From JBKQHQ01 sp052148715 (GTDB taxonomy: Bacteria; Pseudomonadota; Alphaproteobacteria; Rhizobiales; Xanthobacteraceae): a DNA stretch of 64,000 nt. A program made the position numbers and the translations under genes. Each line of letters starts with the position of its first letter. The first letter of the stretch is position 1. The stretch lies in contig JBKQHQ010000031.1 in assembly GCA_052148715.1 (NCBI GenBank), positions 96,235 to 160,234 of the forward strand, written 5' to 3'. This document shows, one piece after another, positions 55,515 through 64,000 of the stretch. The notes below the pieces were generated by a model that had not been told where the DNA came from, did not search any database, and worked only from the letters and a program-made list of their open reading frames with translations.

Positions 55515-56551
55515 GCGGCGAGCCGTTCGGGAGCGATGTCGGCAAAGACCGCATAAGCCTCGCCGAGCCGATGCTGGACGTCGCTCGTTGTCTCGGCCGT
55601 CAGTACCTTGCGGCGCCAATGCTTCAGAAGTTCAGGCGGGACTCTTGCCGTCGCCGCGGCGGCGTCGAGCGCCCAACCAAGATGCTTGCGGGCGTGGCGC
55701 GGGCCAACGCGGCCGCCGTGGTGGTCGAGCATATCGCGGTAGAGCGTCGCGATCAGCGCGAGTTGGGCGTCAAGCGGCGGGCTCGGCTCGCGCCGACCGG
55801 ACGCGAGATAGCGGGCGACCTGGCCGGGGAACCACGGCCGACCCTGCGCGCCGCGACCGATCATCACCGCATCGGCGCCGGAGGCACGAAAAGCTGCATC
55901 GGCTTTATCGAAGCTTTCGATATCTCCGTTCGCCGTGACCGGAATAGAGACACTGTCCTTCACCGCGCGAATCGCCGCCCAGTCGGCGTCGCCCTTGTAG
56001 AACTGACAGCGGGTGCGGCCGTGCACGGTGAGCATGCGGATCCCGGCCTGCTCGGCCCGTCGCGCTAGCTCCGGCGCGTTGATTGCGCGCTCATCCCAGC
56101 CGAGCCGCATTTTCAGCGTCACCGGAACAGACACCGCACCGACGGTCGCTTCGATCAAGGTCAGCGCGTGATCGAGATTCCGCATCAGGGCCGAGCCCGC
56201 CGCGCCGTTTGTCACGTGCTTCGCCGGGCAGCCCATGTTTATATCAATGATCGCCGCTCCTTCACCCTCGGCAATGCGGGCGGCCTCCGCCATCCAGTGG
56301 GGCTCGCACCCCGCCAATTGGACGACATGGGGACCGACACCCTGCCCTTCGATCCGCAACCGCGCATCGCGACGCCCTTCCAGCAAAGAAGGGCTGGCGA
56401 TCATCTCCGACACCACCAATCCGGCACCGAGGCTTGCCGCGAGCCGACGAAAGGGGGCATCGGTGACACCCGACATCGGTGCCAAAATCACTCGGTTCGG
56501 GAGCGTGACGTTCCCGATGGAGAGTGGCAGTCGATGCGCGTCGGCTTTCAT
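55511..56551 (-). CDS. dusB: tRNA-dihydrouridine synthase
   Basis: A 346-residue FMN-dependent enzyme that reduces uridine in tRNA, first gene of the ntr operon (NifR3 in older naming). Features are LAPMSGVTDAPFRRL, the catalytic Cys in NMGCPAKHVTNGAAGSALM, and GRGAQGRPWFP. Starts at 56590, 56575 and 56551 are possible. I prefer 56551 (MKADAHRLPLSIGNVTLPNRV) because the predicted promoter places the transcript start near 56583, which excludes 56590. No Shine-Dalgarno sequence is visible for any. Confidence 0.93.
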   Translation of the reverse strand: MKADAHRLPLSIGNVTLPNRVILAPMSGVTDAPFRRLAASLGAGLVVSEMIASPSLLEGRRDARLRIEGQGVGPHVVQLAGCEPHWMAEAARIAEGEGAAIIDINMGCPAKHVTNGAAGSALMRNLDHALTLIEATVGAVSVPVTLKMRLGWDERAINAPELARRAEQAGIRMLTVHGRTRCQFYKGDADWAAIRAVKDSVSIPVTANGDIESFDKADAAFRASGADAVMIGRGAQGRPWFPGQVARYLASGRREPSPPLDAQLALIATLYRDMLDHHGGRVGPRHARKHLGWALDAAAATARVPPELLKHWRRKVLTAETTSDVQHRLGEAYAVFADIAPERLAA

Positions 56552-56589
56552 ATTGGTTGCATATAAAGTAGGCATATCATCAATTTGCA

Positions 56590-56618
56590 TATATATTAGT
56601 CATTTGATCATACGTCAA
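56590..56618 (-). promoter_or_regulatory. Predicted promoter of the dusB-ntrBC operon
   Basis: On the minus strand TTGACG (56618-56613) and TATATA (56595-56590) are 17 bases apart in a strongly AT-rich patch that ends at the dusB start. The predicted transcript start near 56583 leaves a leader of 8 to 32 bases depending on the dusB start. The match to sigma70 hexamers is good but not tested. Confidence 0.5.
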
Positions 56619-56730
56619 GTGCTGCACCGCAGCAAAGTAAACTTTAGCAGCTAAGGCGGGGATTCGATTTGCGCAGACCGACGAACGCGGTATGTCGGAT
56701 CAATTCCGCCCGCCTATTTGATGCGCCAAG

Positions 56731-57909
56731 ATGCCTGAATCAGTTGCTGCCATTGTCGTTGCCGCCGGCCGGGGTTTTCGCGCCGGAGGCGGACTACCGA
56801 AGCAGTACCGGACTCTTGCGGGCGAGCCCGTGATCCGTCCGAGTCTTGCCGCGTTCACGCGCCACTCGCAGGTCACCCAGGTGCAACCGGTCATCCATGC
56901 GGAGGACGTGGCAATGTTCGAGGCCGCGGCGGCTGGCTTGGCGCTGCTGCCGGCCGTCTTCGGCGGAGCGACCCGGCAAGCTTCGGTACGGGCCGGCCTC
57001 GAAGCGCTGCAAAGCCTGGGTCCCGAAATCGTGCTGGTGCACGATGCGGCACGACCGTTCGCTTCCCCAGCCCTCATCTCGCAAGCGATCGCCGCAGCAA
57101 GGTCGAGTGGCGCGGCGGTGCCGGCGTTACCGATCGCCGATACGGTCAAGACGATTGACGATGCGGGCCGCATCACCGGGACAATCGACCGCAATCAGTT
57201 GCGCGTCGTCCAGACGCCGCAAGCGTTCAAGTATTCGGCAATCCTTTTGGCGCATCGCCAGGCGGCTGCGAGCGGCAAGGATGACTTTTCCGACGATGCG
57301 GCCTTGGCCGAGTGGGCCGGCCTTCCCGTGACGGTCTTTGGCGGCGACCCGGCCAACGTGAAGCTCACGACGGGGGAGGATTTTGCACGCGCGGAAGCGG
57401 CGGCGGCGTTTGCCCTCTCCGACATCCGCACTGGCGGCGGGTTCGACGTGCACGCCTTCGCCGACGGGGACCACGTGATGCTGGGTGGGGTGCGGATCGC
57501 CCATACACACGCGCTCTCGGGCCATTCCGATGCCGATGTGGCGCTGCATGCGCTCACCGATGCCATTCTTGGGGCGCTAGCCGACGGCGACATAGGTCAA
57601 CACTTCCCGCCGACCGATCCGCAATGGCGTGGTGCCTCATCGGATCGCTTTCTCGCTTATGCGGCCGAACGGGTGCGCGCTCGCCATGGGCGGATCGCCC
57701 ATCTGGACCTAACGATCATTTGCGAGGCCCCCCGCATCGGCCCACATCGCGATGCGATGCGGGCGCGCATCGGTACGATTGTCGGCTTGCCGGTCGAGCG
57801 CGTGGCGGTCAAAGCAACCACGAGCGAAAAGCTGGGCTTCACCGGGCGTGCGGAAGGCATCGCCGCGCTGGCGACGGCGACGATCCGGCTTCCCTGGAGC
57901 GTCCCGTGA
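56731..57909 (+). CDS. ispDF: Bifunctional IspD/IspF of the MEP isoprenoid pathway
   Basis: A 392-residue fusion. IspD (about 1-225) makes CDP-methylerythritol: AAGRGFRAGGGLPKQY at the start, VHDAARPFASP and QTPQAFKYSAI. IspF (about 235-392) makes the cyclic diphosphate: RTGGGFDVHAFADGDHVMLGGV with metal-binding Asp/His, HSDADVALHALTDAILGA, and KATTSEKLGFTGRAEG. The fusion is common in alphaproteobacteria. Its stop overlaps the next gene in GTGA. Confidence 0.96.
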   Translation: MPESVAAIVVAAGRGFRAGGGLPKQYRTLAGEPVIRPSLAAFTRHSQVTQVQPVIHAEDVAMFEAAAAGLALLPAVFGGATRQASVRAGLEALQSLGPEIVLVHDAARPFASPALISQAIAAARSSGAAVPALPIADTVKTIDDAGRITGTIDRNQLRVVQTPQAFKYSAILLAHRQAAASGKDDFSDDAALAEWAGLPVTVFGGDPANVKLTTGEDFARAEAAAAFALSDIRTGGGFDVHAFADGDHVMLGGVRIAHTHALSGHSDADVALHALTDAILGALADGDIGQHFPPTDPQWRGASSDRFLAYAAERVRARHGRIAHLDLTIICEAPRIGPHRDAMRARIGTIVGLPVERVAVKATTSEKLGFTGRAEGIAALATATIRLPWSVP

Positions 57910-58403
57910 GCTCCGAACGGACAAGCGCCGCCGCGCGTCGTGTGCTCGATGCCTGTCGGGTGCGCGGATGGAAGCTTGCGACCGCGGAATCTTGCACCGG
58001 CGGATTGGTGGTGGCGGCGCTGACCGATATTGCCGGGTCCTCCGACGTCGTCGACCGCGGTTTCGTCACCTATTCCAACGCCGCCAAGGAGATGATGATC
58101 GGCGTTCCGCATATGATCATCGAGGCGAATGGCGCGGTGAGCGAGCGCACGGCCGCGGCTATGGCAAAGGGCGCGCTCGAGCACTCTGCGGCCGACGTGT
58201 CGGTCGCGATCACCGGCATTGCCGGGCCTGGGGGCGGCAGTGCCGACAAGCCGGTCGGCTTGGTCTATTTTGCCGCCGCGACACGTGACGGGCGCATCTT
58301 GCAGCGCCAGCAACGCTACGGCGACATCGGTCGCTCCGAGGTGCGCGAACGCTCGGTGATCGAAGCCCTTTCGCTCCTCGAACTATTGGCGAGGGCTGAT
58401 TAG
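57906..58403 (+). CDS. CinA C-terminal family / nicotinamide-nucleotide amidase
   Basis: A 165-residue protein of the CinA C-terminal (PncC) family: LATAESCTGGLVVAALTDIAGSSDVVDRGFVTYSNAAKEMMIGV at the N-terminal half and ITGIAGPGGGSADKPVGLVYFA with the substrate loop. It converts NMN to nicotinic acid mononucleotide in characterised members. The GTG at 57906 overlaps ispDF by four bases. The molybdopterin-like N-terminal CinA domain is absent, so it is the short form. Its stop overlaps the convergent COQ10-like gene by four bases. Confidence 0.92.
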   Translation: MSSERTSAAARRVLDACRVRGWKLATAESCTGGLVVAALTDIAGSSDVVDRGFVTYSNAAKEMMIGVPHMIIEANGAVSERTAAAMAKGALEHSAADVSVAITGIAGPGGGSADKPVGLVYFAAATRDGRILQRQQRYGDIGRSEVRERSVIEALSLLELLARAD

Positions 58404-58861
58404 GCTGGAGCCTTCCCGTACACCGCATCGGCGCGGCGTTCGAAGGCGGCGGCGAAACGGCGGAACGCGGTGTCAAACATAGCGCCCATCAGGATCGCCA
58501 GCGCACGGCTCTTGAATTCGTAGGTGATGAAGAACTCGACCTCGCACACAAGCGGCCCCTGCGCCTGGAAGGTCCAGCGGTTCTGCATGCGGCTGAATGG
58601 CCCATCGAGATATTCGACGAGGATTTGTAGGTCGGGCCGGTCGAGCGTCACACGACTGGTGAATGTTTCACGCAGAAGTTTGTAGGCGATCACCATCTGG
58701 GCAACGACGATTTCGACGCCCTCGGACGCGGGCGCGCGTCTAAGGATCTTCAAATCGCGGCAAAGCGGCACGAATTCAGGATACTGCCCCACGTCAGCCA
58801 CCAGATCGAACATCTCCGAGGCTGTGTGACGTACCTGCCGCTTGGTGGAGAATTCCGGCAT
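58400..58861 (-). CDS. COQ10/RatA-like START-domain protein
   Basis: A 153-residue SRPBCC-fold protein matching the COQ10/RatA family: VRHTASEMFDLVADVGQYPEFVPLCRDLKIL, then VAQMVIAYKLLRETFTSRVTLD and FSRMQNRWTFQAQGPLVCEVEFFITYEFKSRALAILMG. Characterised members bind ubiquinone for respiration or act on ribosomes (RatA). It follows lipA directly, and their pairing is common in alphaproteobacteria, where a lipid role is more likely (inference). Confidence 0.88.
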   Translation of the reverse strand: MPEFSTKRQVRHTASEMFDLVADVGQYPEFVPLCRDLKILRRAPASEGVEIVVAQMVIAYKLLRETFTSRVTLDRPDLQILVEYLDGPFSRMQNRWTFQAQGPLVCEVEFFITYEFKSRALAILMGAMFDTAFRRFAAAFERRADAVYGKAPA

Positions 58862-59818
58862 TCAGATCGGGCCGAGTGCGGCACCCCGCGCCGCCTTGAG
58901 CCGACCGAAGTCGTCCCCGGCATGATGCGAGGAGCGCGTGAGCGGGCTCGCAGACACCATGAGGAAGCCTTTGGCACGGGCGACCGCCTCGTATGCCTTG
59001 AACTCGTCCGGCGTCACGAACCGCACGACGGGATGATGTTTGCGGGTCGGCTGCAGATATTGGCCGATGGTCAAGAAATCGACCTGCGCCGTGCGCAAAT
59101 CATCCATCAGCTGCAGCACTTCATTACGTTCTTCGCCAAGGCCAACCATGATGCCCGACTTGGTGAACATGTGCCGATCAAGTTCCTTGACCCGCTGCAG
59201 CAGCCGCAGCGAATGGAAATAGCGGGCTCCCGGCCGCACCGTCAGGTAACGTGACGGCACAGTTTCAAGATTATGGTTGAAGACATCAGGCCGCGCCTCG
59301 ACCACGGTTTCCACCGCGCCGTCCTTGCGCAGGAAATCCGGCGTCAACACCTCGATCGTGGTCGCGGGGCACTGCGCCCGAATAGCCTGGATCGTTTGCG
59401 CAAAATGCCCTGCTCCGCCGTCCGCAAGGTCGTCGCGATCGACCGAGGTCACGACCACGTGCGAGAGCCCAAGCGTGGCGGTCGCCCGCGCGACGCGCTC
59501 AGGCTCATGTGGATCGAGGACACCCGGCAATCCAGTCTTCACATTGCAGAAAGCGCAGGCGCGCGTGCACACATCGCCCATGATCATGAAGGTTGCGTGC
59601 TTCTTCTCCCAGCACTCGCCGATATTGGGGCAGCCGGCCTCCTCGCACACGGTGTGGAGGCCGTTTTCGCGCACGATCCGCTGCGTGTGCGCGAATCCCG
59701 TCGACACCGGCGCCTTCACCCGGATCCAGTCGGGTTTGCGCAGAACCGGCGCGTCCGGCCGGTTCGCCTTTTCCGGGTGGCGCGGCCGTCCAGGGCCACC
59801 ATCGAGCACAACGACCAT
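58862..59818 (-). CDS. lipA: Lipoyl synthase
   Basis: A 318-residue radical SAM enzyme that inserts two sulfurs into octanoyl groups on lipoyl domains. The auxiliary cluster cysteines are in CEEAGCPNIGECW, and the radical SAM motif is CTRACAFC. The C-terminal RSSHHAGDDF contains the conserved Ser/His-type end. GAGGAG lies before the ATG at 59818. It is followed without a gap by the COQ10-like gene. Confidence 0.96.
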   Translation of the reverse strand: MVVVLDGGPGRPRHPEKANRPDAPVLRKPDWIRVKAPVSTGFAHTQRIVRENGLHTVCEEAGCPNIGECWEKKHATFMIMGDVCTRACAFCNVKTGLPGVLDPHEPERVARATATLGLSHVVVTSVDRDDLADGGAGHFAQTIQAIRAQCPATTIEVLTPDFLRKDGAVETVVEARPDVFNHNLETVPSRYLTVRPGARYFHSLRLLQRVKELDRHMFTKSGIMVGLGEERNEVLQLMDDLRTAQVDFLTIGQYLQPTRKHHPVVRFVTPDEFKAYEAVARAKGFLMVSASPLTRSSHHAGDDFGRLKAARGAALGPI

Positions 59819-59949
59819 AGGAACTCCTCGTCCCCTACTTACGGACGCGCTTTCGCGGTCGCAATATGTAAGGTCCCGACCTCGGGTGATATTGGGGCCG
59901 CCGGATCACGGGATGCGAGGCCAAAAATCGGCCGTGGGGACCCGCTCGC

Positions 59950-61371
59950 TCACATGTTCAACACCCGACCGTAAGCGTCGAGAACCGCCTCCTTCATCAT
60001 CTCGGACAGCGTCGGGTGCGGGAAGACCGTGTGCATCAACTCCGCCTCGGTGGTCTCGAGATTCATCGCGACCACATAGCCCTGAATGAGCTCCGTGACT
60101 TCCGCTCCAACCATATGCGCCCCAAGAAGCTGGCCGGACTTCTTGTCGAAGATCACCTTGACCAGGCCCTGGTCCTCGCCGAGTGCGATCGCCTTGCCGT
60201 TGCCGACGAACGGGAAGCGGCCGACGCGGACATCGAGCTTGTTCTCCTTCGCCGCGGCCTCGGTCAGGCCGACGGACGCGATCTGCGGGCTGCAATAGGT
60301 GCAACCCGGAATCATCCGCTTGTCCATCGGATGTGGGTTCAGTCCCTTGATGGCCTCGACGCAGATGACGCCCTCGTGCTCGGCCTTATGCGCGAGCATC
60401 GGCGGGCCGGCCACGTCGCCGATGGCGTAAATGCCCGGGACGTTCGTGCGATTGTAGGGATCGACCGTGATGGTGCCGCGCTCGGTCTTCACGCCGAGCC
60501 GCTCGAGGCCAAGGTTTTCCACGTTGCCCACGACCCCCACCGCGGATATCACCCGTTCGACGGTGAGTTGAGGCGTTCCGCCCTTGCCGTCGTCGATCGT
60601 CGCGGTGACGCTGTCGGCCTTTTTGTCGAGCTTCACCACCTTGGCGCCGGTCATGATCTTGATGCCCTGCTTCTCGAAGCTCCTGCGCGCAAACGCGGCA
60701 ATTTCGGCGTCCTCCGCCGGCAGAATCTGCGGCAGGATTTCGACGACGTTCACCTCGGCCCCGAGCGTGCGATAGAAGCTAGCGAACTCGATACCGATCG
60801 CGCCCGAGCCGATGACCAGGAGCGATTTCGGCATTCGGTCCGGAGCCATGGCCTCGAAATAGGTCCAGACCAGCTTCTGATCGGGCTCGAGGCCGGGTAG
60901 CGCACGCGGGCGTGCACCGGTAGCAATAATGACGTGCTTGGCCTGGTAGGAACCCTGCCCGAGCGTGCCCTTCGGCGCCGCTTCTTTCGATTCCCGAACC
61001 GCGACCTTGCCCGGGGCCTCGATCGTGGCCTCGCCCCAAATGACGCTGACCTTGTTCTTCTTCATCAGAAAGGCGACGCCGTCGTTGAGCCGCTTCGCCA
61101 CTGCGCGCGAGCGCCGCACCACAACCGTCGGGTCGTACGACACATTATCGGCCGAGAGGCCGTAGTCCTTCGCGTGCTGCAGGTAGTGAAAGATCTCTGC
61201 CGAACGCAGCAACGCCTTAGTCGGAATGCAGCCCCAATTGAGGCAGACGCCACCGAGATACGCCCGTTCGACGATCGCCGTCTTGAACCCGAGTTGTGCG
61301 GCCCGTATGGCGGTAACGTATCCGCCCGGCCCGGAACCAATGATGAGGATGTCGAAGGAAGTATCAGCCAT
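59950..61371 (-). CDS. lpdA: Dihydrolipoyl dehydrogenase (E3)
   Basis: A 473-residue FAD enzyme that reoxidises dihydrolipoyl groups of 2-oxo acid dehydrogenases. Features are IIGSGPGGYVTAIRAAQLG (FAD), the redox pair in GGVCLNWGCIPTKALL, GSGAIGIEFASFY (NAD) and the C-terminal HTVFPHPTLSE with the catalytic His. It lies upstream of lipA on the same strand with 131 bases between. Genes for E1/E2 are not in the window. Confidence 0.95.
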   Translation of the reverse strand: MADTSFDILIIGSGPGGYVTAIRAAQLGFKTAIVERAYLGGVCLNWGCIPTKALLRSAEIFHYLQHAKDYGLSADNVSYDPTVVVRRSRAVAKRLNDGVAFLMKKNKVSVIWGEATIEAPGKVAVRESKEAAPKGTLGQGSYQAKHVIIATGARPRALPGLEPDQKLVWTYFEAMAPDRMPKSLLVIGSGAIGIEFASFYRTLGAEVNVVEILPQILPAEDAEIAAFARRSFEKQGIKIMTGAKVVKLDKKADSVTATIDDGKGGTPQLTVERVISAVGVVGNVENLGLERLGVKTERGTITVDPYNRTNVPGIYAIGDVAGPPMLAHKAEHEGVICVEAIKGLNPHPMDKRMIPGCTYCSPQIASVGLTEAAAKENKLDVRVGRFPFVGNGKAIALGEDQGLVKVIFDKKSGQLLGAHMVGAEVTELIQGYVVAMNLETTEAELMHTVFPHPTLSEMMKEAVLDAYGRVLNM

Positions 61372-61428
61372 TGTAACCTACGTGCTGTTTGATAAGCAAT
61401 TGGGGGCGCTCGTATCGCCGGACGCTCA

Positions 61429-61878
61429 CTATCCCCTTCCGCGATATGGCGCCACCATCTGGTCCGGAACCCACATATTCGGCGGCAGCCGCCCTGCCTG
61501 CCAAAACACGTCGATCGGGATGCCGCCGCGCGGATACCAATAGCCCCCGATGCGCAGCCAACGCGGCTTGAGCAACCCGTAAATCCGCTTGCCAACGGCC
61601 ACTGTGCAATCTTCGTGGAACGCGCCGTGATTGCGGAAGCTGGCGAGATACACTTTCAAAGACTTGGATTCCAGAAGCCATTGACGTGGCACATAATCGA
61701 TAACCAAATGCGCGAAATCCGGCTGCCCGGTGATAGGGCAGAGCGTGGTGAATTCCGGGACGGCAAAACGCGCCACGTAATTCGTGTCAGGGTGCGGGTT
61801 GGGCACGCGATCGAGTTCGGCCAGATCGGGCGAGTCCGGAATCCGGCTCGGCCGGCCGAGTTGCAGGGAGCGAGGCAT
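61429..61878 (-). CDS. queF: 7-cyano-7-deazaguanine (preQ0) reductase
   Basis: A 149-residue NADPH-dependent reductase of the queuosine pathway that makes preQ1. The active Cys is in EFTTLCPITGQPDFAH; the QueF motif ESKSLKVYLASFRNHGAFHED follows. The short, single-domain form fits. No preQ1 riboswitch is visible upstream. The C-terminal tail MVAPYRGRG is typical of the alphaproteobacterial form. Confidence 0.94.
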   Translation of the reverse strand: MPRSLQLGRPSRIPDSPDLAELDRVPNPHPDTNYVARFAVPEFTTLCPITGQPDFAHLVIDYVPRQWLLESKSLKVYLASFRNHGAFHEDCTVAVGKRIYGLLKPRWLRIGGYWYPRGGIPIDVFWQAGRLPPNMWVPDQMVAPYRGRG

Positions 61879-62039
61879 CGGCTTTTCCAGTCTTAACGAC
61901 GGTTGAACGGCACCTTATCCGTTTCGTGGCCGGCGTCGAAGAGCATTACCCACGCCATACAGGGCTCCGTTGCAGCTGCAATCATCTTGTTACCTAGCCA
62001 GGGTAAATCGGCCGGGCCGCGCTGGATGGACCCGGTATC

Positions 62040-62561
62040 ATGCCCGTCATTGCCCTCATCATCAGCACGCTAGCGTTTTGGTTCATCTTCTGGTTCGTCC
62101 GCATGAGCGGCCTGGAGCATATGCGGGAGGCGTCGGCCCGGCGCAAAGACGCAGCCCGTTTGGCGAAGGCCCGAGCGTCGGAGCACACCGCGCCGTTGCG
62201 CGCCGTCGACGACCCGCGCGACGCCGCGATGATCCTGATGCTGCTCATGGCGCGGGTAGGTGGGGATCCGACCCGCGAGCAGATTGCGGCGATCGAGAAG
62301 ATCGTACGCTCGGTCTTCGGCTTCGAGCACGATTTGGCCGAGCGCATGCGCCAAGCCCGCTTCATCGCTGGCCGCGCCGACAGTTTCGAGCAGGCTGCAG
62401 CCCTGTTCTCCGATCTCCTCAACAAGCATCTCACGCGCGACGAAAAGCGACAGCTCGTCCATATGGTGGAAGAAGTCGCCAAAATCGACGACCAGTCGGA
62501 GGCGCATACCGAAGCCATCGATATGCTGACGCGACGGATGGGCCTCGCGACGGCGAATTGA
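62040..62561 (+). CDS. TerB-like tellurite-resistance family membrane-anchored protein
   Basis: A 173-residue protein with one N-terminal helix (VIALIISTLAFWFIFWFV), a charged linker and a helical TerB-like domain (about 55-170): DPRDAAMILMLLMARVGGDPTREQIAAIEKIV then FSDLLNKHLTRDEKRQLVHMVEEVAKIDDQSEAHTEAIDML. No known activity. It precedes enolase by about 100 bases on the same strand, and may share its transcript. Confidence 0.75.
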   Translation: MPVIALIISTLAFWFIFWFVRMSGLEHMREASARRKDAARLAKARASEHTAPLRAVDDPRDAAMILMLLMARVGGDPTREQIAAIEKIVRSVFGFEHDLAERMRQARFIAGRADSFEQAAALFSDLLNKHLTRDEKRQLVHMVEEVAKIDDQSEAHTEAIDMLTRRMGLATAN

Positions 62562-62669
62562 CGGCACCTCCCGCCTCGCGTTCCCGGTCTGGACGGGTTT
62601 TCGCGCTTGCGAATGGGGCTCCTAAATAAGTACAAGCGCGGACACGCAACGCCGCAGCGAGGTGCGCCC

Positions 62670-63968
62670 GTGACCGCCATCGTCGACATTGTTGGCCGCG
62701 AAATTCTCGATAGCCGTGGCAATCCGACCGTGGAGGTGGATGTCGTGCTCGAGGACGGTAGCAAAGGTCGCGCCGCGGTCCCCTCCGGGGCATCGACCGG
62801 CGCCCATGAAGCTGTGGAACTGCGCGACGGCGACAAGCGCCGCTATCTCGGCAAGGGCGTGCTCAAGGCCGTCGACGCGATCAACGGCGAGATCTTCGAT
62901 GCGGTCGGCGGCATGGAGTCCGAGGCGCAGGTGCAGATCGACGAGACGCTGATCGCCCTCGATGGCACGCCCAACAAAGCCCGGCTTGGCGCGAACGCAA
63001 TCCTGGGCGTGTCGCTCGCCGTCGCCAAGGCCGCGGCGGCCTCGCGTGACCTGCCGCTGTACCGTTATGTAGGAGGAACGAGCGCCCGCATCCTGCCCGT
63101 GCCGATGATGAATATCGTCAATGGCGGCGTACACGCGGACAACCCCATCGATTTTCAGGAATTCATGATCATGCCGGTCGGCGCGCCCTCGTTCGCCGAG
63201 GCGCTGCGCACTGGCTCCGAGATATTTCACACCCTGCGCGCGGCCCTGAAGCAGGCTGGACACAATACCAATGTCGGTGACGAAGGCGGCTTTGCGCCCA
63301 ACCTCCCCTCGGCCGATGCCGCGCTCGCATTCGTTATCGGGGCCATCGAAAAGGCCGGGTACAAGCCTGACGAGGACGTGATGTTGGCGCTCGATTGCGC
63401 GGCGACGGAATTTTTCAAGGACGGCGCCTATCATTACGCGGGCGAAGGAAGGACGCGAACGAAGGAAGCTCAGGTCGACTATCTCGCCGAGCTGGTGTCA
63501 CGCTACCCCATTGCGTCCATTGAAGATGGTATGGCGGAGGATGACTTCGCTGGCTGGAAGCTTCTGACCGATCGTCTTGGCGCAAAATGCCAACTGGTCG
63601 GCGACGACGTGTTCGTGACGAACGTGAGCCGGCTCGTCGAGGGTATCAAGCAAGGCGTCGCCAATTCGGTTCTGATCAAGGTAAACCAGATCGGTTCTTT
63701 AACCGAGACGCTTGCCGCAGTCGCGACCGCGCACCAGGCCGCCTACACGACGGTTATGTCGCATCGCTCCGGCGAGACTGAGGACACCACGATCGCCGAT
63801 CTGGCGGTCGCAACTGGCGCCGGCCAAATCAAGACCGGATCGCTCAGCCGCGGCGAGCGCCTGGCCAAGTACAATCGCCTGATGCGAATCGCCGAGGAGC
63901 TGGGCGCTCGCGCTGAATACCCGGGGGCGAAGATTTTCGCCCGATGGCAACGGCGGGCCGCGCGATGA
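62670..63968 (+). CDS. eno: Enolase
   Basis: A 432-residue glycolytic enzyme that interconverts 2-phosphoglycerate and phosphoenolpyruvate. Catalytic features are SGASTGAHEAVELRDGD, GDEGGFAPNL, LALDCAATEFF, SIEDGMAEDDF, GDDVFVTN, LIKVNQIGSLTE (catalytic Lys) and SHRSGETED. I chose the GTG at 62670 (VTAIVDIVGREILDSRGNP, GAGG upstream) over the longer frame from 62607, because enolases begin at this point. Confidence 0.97.
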   Translation: MTAIVDIVGREILDSRGNPTVEVDVVLEDGSKGRAAVPSGASTGAHEAVELRDGDKRRYLGKGVLKAVDAINGEIFDAVGGMESEAQVQIDETLIALDGTPNKARLGANAILGVSLAVAKAAAASRDLPLYRYVGGTSARILPVPMMNIVNGGVHADNPIDFQEFMIMPVGAPSFAEALRTGSEIFHTLRAALKQAGHNTNVGDEGGFAPNLPSADAALAFVIGAIEKAGYKPDEDVMLALDCAATEFFKDGAYHYAGEGRTRTKEAQVDYLAELVSRYPIASIEDGMAEDDFAGWKLLTDRLGAKCQLVGDDVFVTNVSRLVEGIKQGVANSVLIKVNQIGSLTETLAAVATAHQAAYTTVMSHRSGETEDTTIADLAVATGAGQIKTGSLSRGERLAKYNRLMRIAEELGARAEYPGAKIFARWQRRAAR

Positions 63969-64000
63969 GCCGGCCTCCGATCGCGGCGCTGATAATTTTC
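63965..64000 (+). CDS. Start of a further gene, truncated at the window end
   Basis: An ATG overlaps the enolase stop in ATGA and opens a frame to the end of the window (12 codons, MSRPPIAALIIF). The overlap suggests translational coupling. Too short to identify; in relatives an FtsB-like septum initiator often lies near enolase, but these residues do not decide it. Confidence 0.4.
   Translation, partial: MSRPPIAALIIF

Noticed and set aside
61879..62039. Possible preQ1 riboswitch upstream of queF
   Set aside because: No C-rich loop and A-rich tail typical of preQ1-I are visible.

Overview
The window is GC-rich, gene-dense chromosomal DNA from an alphaproteobacterium, most likely order Hyphomicrobiales (Bradyrhizobium/Xanthobacteraceae-like). 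The evidence is gene order rather than any single gene: dusB-ntrB-ntrC-ntrY-ntrX-dat-hfq-hflX with mazG beside it, a bifunctional ispDF followed by a cinA-type gene, lpd-lipA-COQ10-like, and rlpA-dac-tmk-holB-tatD-metallohydrolase. No ribosomal RNA, CRISPR array or intact insertion sequence was seen.

Layout. 1-6.5 kb: a truncated Fe-S protein, a MetE-like methyltransferase, an esterase, a DUF2842 protein, heme A synthase and an O-acetylhomoserine sulfhydrylase. 6.5-10.8 kb: a loosely packed accessory stretch with small secreted or membrane proteins, a GIY-YIG protein, gene remnants and two terminators. 10.8-16.4 kb: a luciferase-like flavin enzyme, an EthD-like protein and a large fused indolepyruvate:ferredoxin oxidoreductase. 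16.4-25.9 kb: a dipeptide-type ABC importer (minus strand) divergent from a four-gene plus-strand operon (racemase-fold protein, CoA ligase, thiolase-like protein, DUF35 protein). 25.9-28.0 kb: a decayed stretch with tRNA-Ser, a broken tyrosine integrase, a frameshifted PEGA lipoprotein and the tail of an RND pump. 28.1-39.9 kb: cell wall, tmk, holB and tatD housekeeping genes, interrupted by a Tat-exported FMN enzyme, a lytic transglycosylase, small genes and a P-type ATPase. 40-46.3 kb: a TetR gene divergent from a fused transporter/acyltransferase/ligase gene, a nucleoside phosphorylase and mazG. 46.4-56.6 kb: the nitrogen-regulation operon through hfq and hflX. 56.7-64 kb: ispDF, cinA, lipoate genes, queF, a TerB-like protein and enolase.

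The most notable non-coding signal is a 28-bp dif-like XerC/XerD site at 39957-39984. All five GGGCAGGG octamers I found, which match E. coli KOPS, point toward it from both sides. This suggests the window spans the replication terminus. Other structures worth checking are a triple TGAAC-N3-GTTCA operator array at 40667-40739 and a REPIN-like pair of inverted palindromes at 20178-20275.

The best candidate for undescribed biology is the 22.0-25.9 kb operon. Its racemase-like protein lacks both expected catalytic cysteines, and its thiolase-like protein lacks the nucleophilic cysteine and the GHP histidine while being translationally coupled to a DUF35 partner. This resembles thiolase-fold aldolase systems more than true thiolysis. 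A second candidate is the Tat-exported lactate-oxidase-family protein at 31.3 kb, which carries a CxxCH haem-attachment motif.
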